Positions 1 through 7,367 of a DNA stretch of 9,246 nt are shown in pieces. Location: NCBI GenBank assembly GCA_027619145.1, contig JAQCGA010000119.1, forward strand, positions 1-9,246. The letters run 5' to 3'. This DNA comes from a bacterium (GTDB taxonomy: Bacteria; Latescibacterota; UBA2968; GCA-2709665). Numbering within the stretch: the stretch's first letter is position 1; every line of letters begins with the position of its first letter. Made by a program: the position numbers and the translations under genes. The notes beneath the pieces are model-generated. The model was given only the letters and a program-made list of their open reading frames with translations. It was not told where the DNA came from and made no database searches.

Positions 1-1533
1 CGGGGCGCAGCACGCGTACTCCAGGATCTCCTCGGTGGTTTTAACAACCGGCGGCTTACCGTTCTTTGCGGCAAAGGCAACAACGGTGGAGACGGATTCG
101 TCATTGCCGGTATTGCCGCTGCTGCGGGTGCTACGGTCCAAACATTTCTTTTTGCCGCTTCCAATCAAGTTCAGGGCGATGCACGGTTTTATCTGGATCG
201 TGCCCGGGCAAACGGCCTACAGATTGAAGAAATCCTGGAATCAGAACCCCTGCCGCAAGTCGCCAGCGCACTGGAATCTTCCCACGCCATTGTAGATGCC
301 CTCCTGGGCACCGGCATTCGGGGCGGGGCACGAGGCCTCGTGGCAGAAGCCATCCAGCTTCTAAAAAATGCCCGGTGTCCAATCCTTGCCGTGGACATAC
401 CGTCAGGGCTGGATGCAAATACCGGTGAAATAAAAGGCCCCTGTGCGCCAGCCACCCGTACCGTGACTTTCGGCCTGCCCAAACGTGGCCTGTTCTTTTA
501 TCCAGGCCGGTCGCTATGCGGCCAGGTGCACCTCGTAGATATTGGCCTGCCGTTTAGCGCAGTCAACGCCGAAACGGATAACACCTGGCTACTGGCAGCC
601 GGTGACGCGTCCAGCCTCTTCCCCACCCGTCAGCCAGATGCCCACAAAGGGGATTGTGGCCGGGTCGTCGTTCTGGCAGGATCCGTTGGCCTTACCGGGG
701 CGGCAACCCTTTGCGCCCGTTCAGCGCTTCGGTCCGGTGCCGGGCTGGTTACGGTTGGCGTGCCGGAAAGTCTCAACGACATTCTGGAAGTCAACCTTAC
801 CGAGGCAATGACCTGCCCCCTTCCTGAAGTACGAAAGGCCCGTTGTTTGGCCCTGCGTGCCCGAGGAAACATCCAGCGGCTCTTAGAAAATGCGGACTGT
901 GTTGCAATAGGTCCTGGCCTTGGAACCCACAGAGAAACCACAGAACTGGTCAAACGCCTGCTCTCAGACATCCAGATTCCGGCCGTCCTGGACGCAGATG
1001 CGCTCAATGCCCTGGCCGGTGAACCTCAGCATCTCAAAAAGCTGGTTGCCCCGGCGGTCATCACCCCGCATCCCGGCGAGTTCAGCCGGCTCACCGGAAT
1101 CGGAATCAAAGAAATTCGCGCCAACCCGCTGGACCTCGCCCGGGAACTGGCATCCGCCACGGGCGTTACTGTAGTACTCAAAGGCGCACCCACTGTACTT
1201 GCCACACCGGATGGTGCAGGCTTCATCAACCCTTCCGGCAATGCAGGTCTGGCTTCAGGCGGCTCTGGAGATGTACTTACCGGGATCATCGCTGCGCTGA
1301 TTGGCCAGGGGCTGAATACGGCCCAGGCGGCTTGTCTGGGTGTATATCTTCACGGCTTTGCCGCCGATTGTGCCGTACGCAGCCAGGCAGGCCTGATTGC
1401 AAGCGACATCGTGGACACCCTTCCCGAAGCAGAACAGAAAATTCGCGCGTGCCAGGATCAAGACCATTATCTTATTGCGCACAAACGCCTCGCACAGGAA
1501 CAACACCTATGCCCGACATCCGAGACAGCATAG
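1..1533 (+). CDS. nnr: Bifunctional NAD(P)HX epimerase / ADP(ATP)-dependent NAD(P)HX dehydratase (5' end outside window)
   Basis: This cytosolic metabolite-repair enzyme restores hydrated NADH/NADPH: the N-terminal domain interconverts R and S epimers and the C-terminal domain dehydrates S-NAD(P)HX with ATP or ADP. Frame 1 is open from the window edge and gives 510 visible residues. The epimerase (YjeF_N) domain shows CGKGNNGGDGF near residues 23-33, a VDALLGTG segment, VDIPSGLDANTG and TFGLPKRG. The dehydratase (carbohydrate-kinase-like) domain starts near residue 215 (HKGDCG), with AGSVGLTGAA, IGPGLG, VLDADALNALA, TPHPGEF (about 355-361) and SGGSGDVLTG, whose Asp424 matches the usual catalytic Asp. 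About 40-50 N-terminal residues, including the start, lie upstream; E. coli NnrD is about 515 residues. After the last conserved helix there is a tail of roughly 30 residues with no match I know, and its codons overlap the next gene. Family assignment is secure. Confidence 0.95.
   Translation, partial: RGAARVLQDLLGGFNNRRLTVLCGKGNNGGDGFVIAGIAAAAGATVQTFLFAASNQVQGDARFYLDRARANGLQIEEILESEPLPQVASALESSHAIVDALLGTGIRGGARGLVAEAIQLLKNARCPILAVDIPSGLDANTGEIKGPCAPATRTVTFGLPKRGLFFYPGRSLCGQVHLVDIGLPFSAVNAETDNTWLLAAGDASSLFPTRQPDAHKGDCGRVVVLAGSVGLTGAATLCARSALRSGAGLVTVGVPESLNDILEVNLTEAMTCPLPEVRKARCLALRARGNIQRLLENADCVAIGPGLGTHRETTELVKRLLSDIQIPAVLDADALNALAGEPQHLKKLVAPAVITPHPGEFSRLTGIGIKEIRANPLDLARELASATGVTVVLKGAPTVLATPDGAGFINPSGNAGLASGGSGDVLTGIIAALIGQGLNTAQAACLGVYLHGFAADCAVRSQAGLIASDIVDTLPEAEQKIRACQDQDHYLIAHKRLAQEQHLCPTSETA
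1496..1500 (+). promoter_or_regulatory. Ribosome binding site inside the nnr 3' end
   Basis: AGGAA lies 8 bases before the ATG at 1509. It favours that start over the in-frame ATG at 1539, which has no comparable purine run upstream. The site is inside the coding region of the preceding gene, so the downstream gene is probably translationally coupled. Confidence 0.55.
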
Positions 1534-2036
1534 ATGAAATGATCGAGGAGTCTTATCTGCTCGGTCTCAGTGAAAATGAAATCAAGGAAGACCTGGATCG
1601 CTTTATAGAACTCTGCGGCAGGCTGATACACCAGCACGTGCGCGACCGCAAGCAAATGCAAAAACTGACGGAGAAACTGGCCCGGGCTCGGGCACTGAGT
1701 CTGATTGAAGATCATCAGGACGCACCCGGCAGCGAAGGCCTTTTTCCAGATGAAAAAAAAGCGATGCAATCGTCTCGGGAGCGCTTTGCAGAAAAGGTGG
1801 CCCGCAACAAACGCCTGATCTTGCGCACCATTCGAGAATGTGACCCGCGTCTGGAACAGCTGGTTGAACAGGCACGATTTCCGGACCGTGCGCCCAGCGA
1901 TAAGGACCAGCCACTCCCCATTGTTGCACCTGAATCCAGGAGTAAGACCAAAGATCTCTTCCTCAAAACCTGTTATGTCGCCACCTTGCTCTTTATGCTT
2001 CTCCTTGTTTACCTGGTTCTCCTGCAAAATGTGTAA
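1509..2036 (+). CDS. Unknown 175-residue protein with a C-terminal membrane anchor
   Basis: I do not recognise a family. From the ATG at 1509 the product has 175 residues. Residues 1-125 look helical and highly charged: the N-terminus is acidic (several Asp/Glu in the first 30 residues), followed by a Lys/Arg-rich stretch around 46-63 and again at 90-110. A Pro/Asp/Ser-rich linker spans about 125-148. The last 20 or so residues (about 154-172) are a strongly hydrophobic Leu/Val/Met/Phe segment, preceded by basic residues and followed by only QNV. There is no N-terminal signal. This is the layout of a tail-anchored protein with its bulk in the cytoplasm (inferred). It overlaps the nnr stop by 25 bases and has an AGGAA ribosome site within nnr. 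The frame is open further upstream, to an ATG at 1332, but that extension is Arg/Cys/Ser-rich shadow of nnr. The two could be functionally unrelated despite the coupling. Confidence 0.75.
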   Translation: MPDIRDSIDEMIEESYLLGLSENEIKEDLDRFIELCGRLIHQHVRDRKQMQKLTEKLARARALSLIEDHQDAPGSEGLFPDEKKAMQSSRERFAEKVARNKRLILRTIRECDPRLEQLVEQARFPDRAPSDKDQPLPIVAPESRSKTKDLFLKTCYVATLLFMLLLVYLVLLQNV

Positions 2037-2061
2037 TGACAAGAATATTTACATCCTCTCC

Positions 2062-2109
2062 AAAATCGCCTGCGGTTCTCCTGATTTCCGGGGGTTCGCA
2101 GGCATTTTT
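2062..2109 (+). terminator. Probable intrinsic terminator after the nnr / tail-anchored gene pair
   Basis: Perfect 7-base arms, GCCTGCG (2068-2074) and CGCAGGC (2097-2103), enclose a 22-base loop that can pair further (CTCC at 2078-2081 with GGGG at 2091-2094, one G-T pair). AAAAT lies just before the left arm and ATTTTT just after the right arm, so the element could also work on the opposite strand. The T run is only five long and the loop is large, so termination may be partial. Confidence 0.6.
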
Positions 2110-2150
2110 ATGAACGCACAGGCAGGTTTTCTTCATACACCTATTTCTTT

Positions 2151-2189
2151 CTGAAACCGGGGCGCAGAACCCGGAACTCAGGCCCAGGA
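2151..2189 (+). promoter_or_regulatory. Possible 5' leader hairpin and ribosome site of the first carB gene
   Basis: CTGA (2151-2154) pairs with TCAG (2178-2181), and inside it CCGGG (2157-2161) pairs with CCCGG (2170-2174) around an 8-base loop. The stem ends four bases before AGGA (2186-2189), which sits 6 bases from the ATG at 2196, so folding could affect access to the start. No leader peptide or known riboswitch pattern was recognised. I could not pick a convincing promoter between 2110 and 2150, although one is expected if the upstream terminator works. Confidence 0.3.
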
Positions 2190-2195
2190 CTGAAT

Positions 2196-3644
2196 ATGCC
2201 CAAACGTACAGACATCAAGAAAATTATGCTCATCGGCTCTGGCCCCATTGTCATTGGCCAGGCCTGCGAATTCGATTATTCAGGTACCCAGGCCTGCAAA
2301 GCGCTCAAGGAAGAAGGGTATACGGTTGTCTTGCTTAATAGCAACCCGGCAACCATTATGACAGACCCTGAAATGGCCGACCGTACCTATGTGGAACCGG
2401 TCACACCTGAAATTTGTGCGGCCGTCATCGAGCGAGAACGTCCAGATGCTTTGCTGCCTACGCTCGGAGGCCAAACCGGCCTCAACATGGCCATGGCCCT
2501 CCATGCCAATGGCGTTCTGGACCGCTTCAATGTAGAACTGATTGGCGCAAATGCGGAAGCCATTGAAAAAGCCGAAAACAGAGAGCACTTCCAGAAGGCC
2601 ATGTCCCGCATTGGCCTGGACTCTCCTCGGGGCGGTTTCGCGCATTCTCTCGAAGAAGCCCTCAAAGTGGTGGAAGACATTGGGTACCCCGCCATCATCC
2701 GACCCTCCTACACCCTGGGCGGAACAGGTGGCGGTACAGCCTACAACGCCGAAGAGTTCGAAGAGATTGCGGCCCGAGGTGTAGACCTCTCGCCGACCAA
2801 CGAAATCCTGATAGAAGAGTCCATCATCGGCTGGAAAGAGTTCGAATTGGAAGTCATGCGGGACCTCAACGACAACGTGGTCATCATTTGCTCCATCGAA
2901 AACTTTGATCCAATGGGTGTACATACCGGAGATTCCATCACCGTAGCGCCTGCCCAGACCCTCACGGACAAAGAATACCAGGTAATGCGCGACGCCAGTA
3001 TTGCCGTCATCCGGGAAATTGGTGTAGAAACTGGCGGCTCCAACATCCAGTTCGCACTCAACCCGGAAAATGGCCGCATGGTCATTATCGAAATGAACCC
3101 GCGGGTTTCTCGCTCTTCTGCCCTGGCCTCCAAAGCAACCGGATTTCCCATTGCCAAAATTGCGGCCAAACTCGCCGTGGGATATACGCTGGACGAAATC
3201 CAGAACGACATTACCCGAGAAACGCCCGCATCCTTCGAACCCACCATTGACTATTGCGTGGTCAAAATTCCCCGATGGACCTTTGAAAAATTCCCCCAGA
3301 CCCCGGACCTGCTTGGCACCCAGATGAAATCCGTGGGAGAAACCATGGCCATTGGCCGCACATTCAAAGAAGCACTCCAAAAAGGGCTGCGTTCTCTCGA
3401 AATTGGCCGCGCCGGTTTCGGAGCAGACGGTAAAGATTTTGACGTAACTCGCCTGGAACGCGCCACATTGGAAAACCGATTGCGCCTACCCAATTCCCAG
3501 CGCATGTTTTACATCAAAGCTGCCCTGGACCTGGACTGGCCTATTACAGAAATCCACGACCTGACCGGCATCGATATGTGGTTCCTGGAAAACCTGCGGC
3601 AAATTGTTGAAGTTGAGAAAGAACTCGCCGGTTTAATGGCGTAG
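2196..3644 (+). CDS. carB1: Carbamoyl-phosphate synthetase large subunit, N-terminal half (split CarB)
   Basis: This half carries the first ATP-grasp unit, which activates bicarbonate to carboxyphosphate, plus part of the oligomerization domain. The cytosolic enzyme feeds pyrimidine and arginine synthesis. The 482 residues track E. coli CarB (about 1073) from its N-terminus to about residue 480: [19 protein letters not shown] (12-30), LGGQTGLN (90-97), [12 protein letters not shown] (169-180), [10 protein letters not shown] (214-223), [15 protein letters not shown] (241-255) and [20 protein letters not shown] (299-318). Glu299 and Asn301 fall at the same numbers as the E. coli metal/ATP ligands. 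After about residue 400 comes the oligomerization part, ending in a helix ([17 protein letters not shown]) and then a TAG stop. The ATG at 2196 has AGGA six bases upstream. The second half follows after 76 bases in another frame. No conserved sequence is missing at the break, so this is a genuine split rather than a truncation. As I recall, archaeal methanogens split CarB at nearly this place. Confidence 0.96.
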   Translation: MPKRTDIKKIMLIGSGPIVIGQACEFDYSGTQACKALKEEGYTVVLLNSNPATIMTDPEMADRTYVEPVTPEICAAVIERERPDALLPTLGGQTGLNMAMALHANGVLDRFNVELIGANAEAIEKAENREHFQKAMSRIGLDSPRGGFAHSLEEALKVVEDIGYPAIIRPSYTLGGTGGGTAYNAEEFEEIAARGVDLSPTNEILIEESIIGWKEFELEVMRDLNDNVVIICSIENFDPMGVHTGDSITVAPAQTLTDKEYQVMRDASIAVIREIGVETGGSNIQFALNPENGRMVIIEMNPRVSRSSALASKATGFPIAKIAAKLAVGYTLDEIQNDITRETPASFEPTIDYCVVKIPRWTFEKFPQTPDLLGTQMKSVGETMAIGRTFKEALQKGLRSLEIGRAGFGADGKDFDVTRLERATLENRLRLPNSQRMFYIKAALDLDWPITEIHDLTGIDMWFLENLRQIVEVEKELAGLMA

Positions 3645-3673
3645 GGAAACGCCCTCGTCATTTACCACTCTAC

Positions 3674-3693
3674 GGGTACGACAGACCGTACCT
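3674..3693 (+). other. Small hairpin between the two carB halves
   Basis: GGTACG (3675-3680) and CGTACC (3687-3692) form a perfect six-base stem around a 6-base loop, extended by one G-T pair. No T run follows, so it is not a standard intrinsic terminator. It could stabilise or mark an RNA end between the cistrons. The rest of the 76-base gap shows no ribosome site of the AGGAG type before the ATG at 3721. Confidence 0.35.
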
Positions 3694-3720
3694 TCACCCT
3701 ATCCCGAACGTTATAAACAC

Positions 3721-5541
3721 ATGTCCGCAAAACAAAATACCCTGAACGACCTGCGCGCCCACATTGGCCCCAAGGATCTGCTCAAAGCCAAAACCTACGG
3801 CTTCAGCGACCGGCAACTGGCCCACCTGTGGCGTACAGATGAATGGGCGGTTCGTGCCCTGCGCAAAGAACTGGGCATTGTGCCCACCTTCAAAACCGTA
3901 GACACCTGCGCGGCCGAATTCGAAGCCTATACACCGTACCACTACTCCACGTACGAAAGCGAAAACGAAGCGGTCCGTTCCGACCGGCCCAAGATCATGA
4001 TCCTGGGCGGCGGCCCAAACCGCATTGGTCAGGGCATCGAATTCGACTACTGTTGCGTTCATGCAGCCTTCGCACTCAAAGAAGACGGGTTCGAAACCAT
4101 TATGGTCAACTCGAACCCGGAAACCGTCTCCACGGACTACGATACTTCGGACAAGCTGTATTTTGAGCCTCTTACCGCCGAAGACGTGCTCAACATTGCA
4201 GATCTGGAACAGCCCGACGGTGTGATTGTGCAATTTGGCGGCCAGACCCCGCTCAATCTCGCACGAGACCTGGAACGCGGTGGCGTCCGCATTGTAGGCA
4301 CCTCTCCAGACAGCATCGACCTGGCAGAAGACCGGAAGCGCTTTGGCGCACTCATCAACAGCCTGGGCATTCGTCAGCCAGAAAACGGCACCGCCACCAA
4401 CGTAGACGAAGCCGTGGCCATTGCAAATTCTATTGGCTACCCTGTGCTGGTACGGCCGTCCTACGTGCTGGGCGGCCGAGCCATGGTCATCGTCTACGAC
4501 CAGGATACCCTCGCCCGGTACATGCAGGAAGCCATCCAGGCTTCGCCCGAACGCCCCATCCTCATCGACCGATTTTTGGAAGATGCCTACGAATTCGATG
4601 TGGACGCCGTGGCAGACAATACGGCCGTGGTCATTGGCGGCATTATGCAACACATCGAAAGCGCAGGTGTGCACTCCGGCGACAGCGCCTGTGTTCTGCC
4701 CCCGTACGAAATTTCCAGCGAAAACCTGGCCGAACTCAAAACGCACACCCACGCCCTGGCCCGTGCCCTCAACGTGATTGGCCTGATGAACGTACAATAC
4801 GCCATCCAGGACGGGCAGGTCTACATCCTGGAAGTCAACCCCAGGGCATCCCGCACCGTACCTTTTGTAAGCAAGACCATTGGTGTGCCCCTGGCCAAGG
4901 TGGCGGCCCGTGCCATGGTCGGCCGCACACTCAAAGAGCAGAAGTTTACGGAAGAAGTCGCATTCAACCATATCGCTGTCAAAGAGGCGGTCTTGCCGTT
5001 CACCAAGTTCCCCGGTGTAGACACCGTCCTGGGTCCAGAAATGAAATCCACCGGCGAAGTCATGGGCATAGACACCGACTTTGGCCTCAGCTTTCACAAA
5101 GCCCAGCTCGGAGCCGGTGTAAGGTTACCCGCTTCAGGAACCGTTTTCATCAGCGTCAACGACCGGCACAAAGAGGCTGTAGCGCCCATCGCCCGGCGTC
5201 TGGCGGATTTACAGTTTAAAATTGTGGCCACCGGAGGCACACACGCCTACCTTCAGGCACAAGGAATCCCCTCCGAACCCATATTCAAAATCCAGCAGGG
5301 CCGGCCCAATATTCTGGATGCCATTAAAAACAAAAGCATCGCCTTAATGATCAACACACCAGCCGGTGAAATGTCTCAGGCAGACGACGGGAAAATTCGG
5401 CAGGCCGCCGTTGTGTACGGCATTCCATACACAACCACGCTTGCGGGTGCATCTGCTGCGGTTTCCGGAATCGAATCTTTAAAGAAAAACGGCACCGTCC
5501 GTATCCGGTCCCTGCAAGAATTCCACGCCAATGAGGCTTGA
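3721..5541 (+). CDS. carB2: Carbamoyl-phosphate synthetase large subunit, C-terminal half with allosteric domain (split CarB)
   Basis: This half phosphorylates carbamate to carbamoyl phosphate and carries the regulatory domain. The first 70 or so of 606 residues match the end of the CarB oligomerization domain (KTYGFSDRQLAHLW, VDTCAAEFEAYTPYHYSTYE). The second ATP-grasp unit follows: LGGGPNRIGQGIEFDYCCVH (95-114), NPETVSTDYDTSDKLYFEP (132-150), QFGGQTPLNLA (171-181), RPSYVLGGRAM (245-255), AGVHSGDSAC (315-324) and EVNPRASRTVPFVSK (371-385). The C-terminal MGS-like domain (about 470-606) has VATGGTHAYL, GRPNILDAIKN and INTPAGE. Thr504, Thr507, Lys523 and Asn545 line up, from memory, with E. 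coli residues that bind UMP/IMP, while the position of E. coli Thr1017 appears to be Pro547. UMP feedback is therefore plausible but unproven. The N-terminal 20 residues are extra and replace the linker of the fused protein. No ribosome site is evident, so translation may depend on the upstream half. CarA is not in the window. Confidence 0.96.
   Translation: MSAKQNTLNDLRAHIGPKDLLKAKTYGFSDRQLAHLWRTDEWAVRALRKELGIVPTFKTVDTCAAEFEAYTPYHYSTYESENEAVRSDRPKIMILGGGPNRIGQGIEFDYCCVHAAFALKEDGFETIMVNSNPETVSTDYDTSDKLYFEPLTAEDVLNIADLEQPDGVIVQFGGQTPLNLARDLERGGVRIVGTSPDSIDLAEDRKRFGALINSLGIRQPENGTATNVDEAVAIANSIGYPVLVRPSYVLGGRAMVIVYDQDTLARYMQEAIQASPERPILIDRFLEDAYEFDVDAVADNTAVVIGGIMQHIESAGVHSGDSACVLPPYEISSENLAELKTHTHALARALNVIGLMNVQYAIQDGQVYILEVNPRASRTVPFVSKTIGVPLAKVAARAMVGRTLKEQKFTEEVAFNHIAVKEAVLPFTKFPGVDTVLGPEMKSTGEVMGIDTDFGLSFHKAQLGAGVRLPASGTVFISVNDRHKEAVAPIARRLADLQFKIVATGGTHAYLQAQGIPSEPIFKIQQGRPNILDAIKNKSIALMINTPAGEMSQADDGKIRQAAVVYGIPYTTTLAGASAAVSGIESLKKNGTVRIRSLQEFHANEA
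5533..5536 (+). promoter_or_regulatory. Ribosome binding site deciding the lipoprotein start
   Basis: GAGG in the last codons of carB2 lies 10 bases before GTG 5547. The alternative in-frame TTG at 5538 is only one base away from this site, which is too close, so GTG 5547 is preferred. Confidence 0.5.
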
Positions 5542-5546
5542 TTGTT

Positions 5547-7325
5547 GTGAAACAAACACTCGGCAACCGGATTGCGCCGCTCTTCCTGCTCTTCGCAGTA
5601 GCTTCTCTTTCGGGCTGCGTATATTATAACACGTTTTACAACGCCCTGAAAGGCTACGACGAGGCAGACCAAAGACGGATCGAAACCGAAAATGCGCCCG
5701 GAACCCAGGACAAAACACGGGCCATTTATGCGTACCGTGATCTGTACATGAAATCTATCCGGAAGGCCTCCTTTGTACTGGACCGCCATCCGAAAAGCAA
5801 ATGGGTGGATGACAGCCTCCTCTTAATTGGGAAAGCATTTTACTGGCGCGGTAGTTATACCGAAGCCCTGCTCAAATTCCAGGAACTCCAGAACAACTTT
5901 CCCCGCAGTGAACACCTGATGGAGTCCTTTTACTGGCAGGGTCTCTCCTTGTGGGCCGCCGACCGAATTGGAGACGCACGCCCTGTATTGGAATACGTAA
6001 GCACAAACGGCGGCGAAGATTTTTCGGGTAAATCTCGGCTGGCCCTGGCGCGAATGGAAGCCGAAGAAGGCAACTACGAAGCGGCCATTACAGCCTACCG
6101 GGCTCTGCTTGAAAGCGGCCAACAAAAAAAACTACGTGCCGAAATTTGGCAGGGCATCGGCCACGCCCAGCTTCAAATGAACCTTTTGAGCGAAGCACTC
6201 GATTCTTACCGCAAAGTGCTCAAAGCAGATCCAGATATCAAAGTAAATTACCAAACCCGTTTACAAATTGGCCACGTCCTGGAACGCCTGAACAAGCTGG
6301 ACGAAGCCCTGGTTGAATATAAGAGGATATTGAAAAACAAACGCCTCCGCTCTTACCAACCAGAAGTACAGCTCAAACAAGCCAACGTCTACCGCCTCAA
6401 AGGAGACCTGGACACTGCCGTTCAGACCTATGAGTCCGTGATCGAAAACAACCAGCGAACAGACGAAAGCGCCGAAGCTTATTACCGGATGGCGCTCATA
6501 GAAAAACAACAGCGTAAAAACATGGTCCGGGCAAAAGAACTGTTTGAAGAATCCCGAAAACAAAAGCCCGGTTCCGAAGCCGGAATAGCCGCCCGGGAAT
6601 GGGAACAGAATCTTGGAGAAATGCTAAAGCACCAGAAATCCATTGAAAAAGACGACGAAAAAAGCCTGGAAGCCCTGGTAAATCTGGCCGAGTTGTACCT
6701 TCTCGAACTCGCCGAACCAGACTCTGCCCTGGCTACCTACCGAAAGGTGCTGGGGCGGATCGATAGCACACACACGGAATTCGCGCCCAAAGCACTCTAC
6801 GCCATTGCGCTTATTGAAGCAGACAGTCTCAAGAACACCGTGGTTGGCAACAACGCCTTCCTACAACTGATTGATGAATACCCAACCAGTCCTTATGCGG
6901 CAAAAGCAAGAGAGCGCCTGCAACAGAACCGTACCGACGACGCCCTGGCCGAAGCCCGCTTTCTGGAGGCAGAAGCGCTCCAGAAAGAAGGGGTGGACCC
7001 GGATGCGTACCTTGCCATTCTCCGGCAATTGCCCTCGGAATATCCACGCAGCCTCTACGCGCCCAAAGCACTTTACACCCTGGCCTGGACCTACGAAAAC
7101 AGGCTTGCAAACCTCGATACCGCTCGTGTGTACTACCGCCGCCTCGTGGACCAGTATCCGCTCACTGCTTTTGCTCGCGTGGCCGAACAAAAGCTCGAAG
7201 GAGACTATCTCCAGGAAGCCCTGCCCGACAGTACCGCAACAGTAGCCCCGGAACAACCCCCAAACAACGCCGCTGCTGAATCTTTACGGGATGCCGTAAC
7301 AGACAGTACTGGCGCAGAAAAATAA
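5547..7325 (+). CDS. TPR-repeat lipoprotein, outer-membrane type
   Basis: With GTG 5547 as start the product has 592 residues. It begins with a lipoprotein signal: basic N-terminus (Lys2, Arg8), hydrophobic stretch about 9-21, and lipobox LSGC with the lipidated Cys at 24. The next residue is Val, not Asp, so outer-membrane sorting is likely. The mature protein opens with VYYNTFYNALKGYDEA, an N-terminus I associate with TPR lipoproteins of the FCB group. The rest is almost all helical TPR-like units with recurring A-x-x-x-Y/F and P-x-S patterns (for example YTEALLKFQELQNNFPRSEH, NYEAAITAYRALLESG, LDEALVEYKRILKN, and DTARVYYRRLVDQYP near the end). The last 40 residues are a Pro/Ala/Ser/Thr-rich, probably unstructured tail. 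BamD and YbgF are much shorter, and SprE/PorW of type IX secretion has a similar start but is longer. Function is unknown, perhaps a scaffold in envelope assembly or secretion. It starts five bases after the carB2 stop, which implies co-transcription. Confidence 0.87.
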   Translation: MKQTLGNRIAPLFLLFAVASLSGCVYYNTFYNALKGYDEADQRRIETENAPGTQDKTRAIYAYRDLYMKSIRKASFVLDRHPKSKWVDDSLLLIGKAFYWRGSYTEALLKFQELQNNFPRSEHLMESFYWQGLSLWAADRIGDARPVLEYVSTNGGEDFSGKSRLALARMEAEEGNYEAAITAYRALLESGQQKKLRAEIWQGIGHAQLQMNLLSEALDSYRKVLKADPDIKVNYQTRLQIGHVLERLNKLDEALVEYKRILKNKRLRSYQPEVQLKQANVYRLKGDLDTAVQTYESVIENNQRTDESAEAYYRMALIEKQQRKNMVRAKELFEESRKQKPGSEAGIAAREWEQNLGEMLKHQKSIEKDDEKSLEALVNLAELYLLELAEPDSALATYRKVLGRIDSTHTEFAPKALYAIALIEADSLKNTVVGNNAFLQLIDEYPTSPYAAKARERLQQNRTDDALAEARFLEAEALQKEGVDPDAYLAILRQLPSEYPRSLYAPKALYTLAWTYENRLANLDTARVYYRRLVDQYPLTAFARVAEQKLEGDYLQEALPDSTATVAPEQPPNNAAAESLRDAVTDSTGAEK

Positions 7326-7328
7326 ACG

Positions 7329-7344
7329 GTTGCCTCCCGGCAAC
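7329..7344 (+). other. Hairpin between the lipoprotein gene and pyrK
   Basis: GTTGCC (7329-7334) and GGCAAC (7339-7344) are perfect six-base arms around a TCCC loop, just after the lipoprotein stop. The nearest T run (7362-7367) starts 17 bases beyond the stem and abuts the pyrK ATG, so this does not look like a normal terminator. It may modulate read-through or RNA processing. Confidence 0.35.
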
Positions 7345-7367
7345 TCCGCAACGAAAGCCTCTTTTTT

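Noticed and set aside
1332..1508. N-terminal extension of the tail-anchored protein to the ATG at 1332
   Set aside because: The extra 59 codons overlap nnr entirely and give an Arg/Ser/Cys-rich sequence of shadow type. The ATG at 1509 has a good ribosome site.
2280..3380. Long open frame on the minus strand opposite carB1 (366 codons)
   Set aside because: Same reasoning: it is fully inside a conserved CarB half and no motif supports it.
3712..3717. TATAAA before carB2 as a promoter -10 element
   Set aside because: It ends three bases before the ATG, so a start placed the usual distance downstream would fall inside the gene, and no -35 partner is evident.
3642..3724. Frameshift or nonsense error breaking a single carB gene
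   Set aside because: The spacer is 76 bases and does not encode a CarB-like linker that I can see. The second half starts with its own ATG and extra residues, and the break falls at a domain linker known to tolerate splitting. Read mapping would settle it.
3694..5097. Long open frame on the minus strand opposite carB2 (467 codons)
   Set aside because: It lies within a conserved gene read the other way and has an unnatural Val/Phe/Gly/Cys composition with no recognisable domain.
5538..5546. TTG at 5538 as the lipoprotein start
   Set aside because: It would sit one base from the GAGG ribosome site and add only Met-Ile-Val. GTG 5547 has workable spacing and gives a standard signal peptide.
7329..7367. 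Hairpin plus six-T run before pyrK as an intrinsic terminator
   Set aside because: The T run starts 17 bases after the stem and abuts the ATG. A terminator needs the run directly after the stem.
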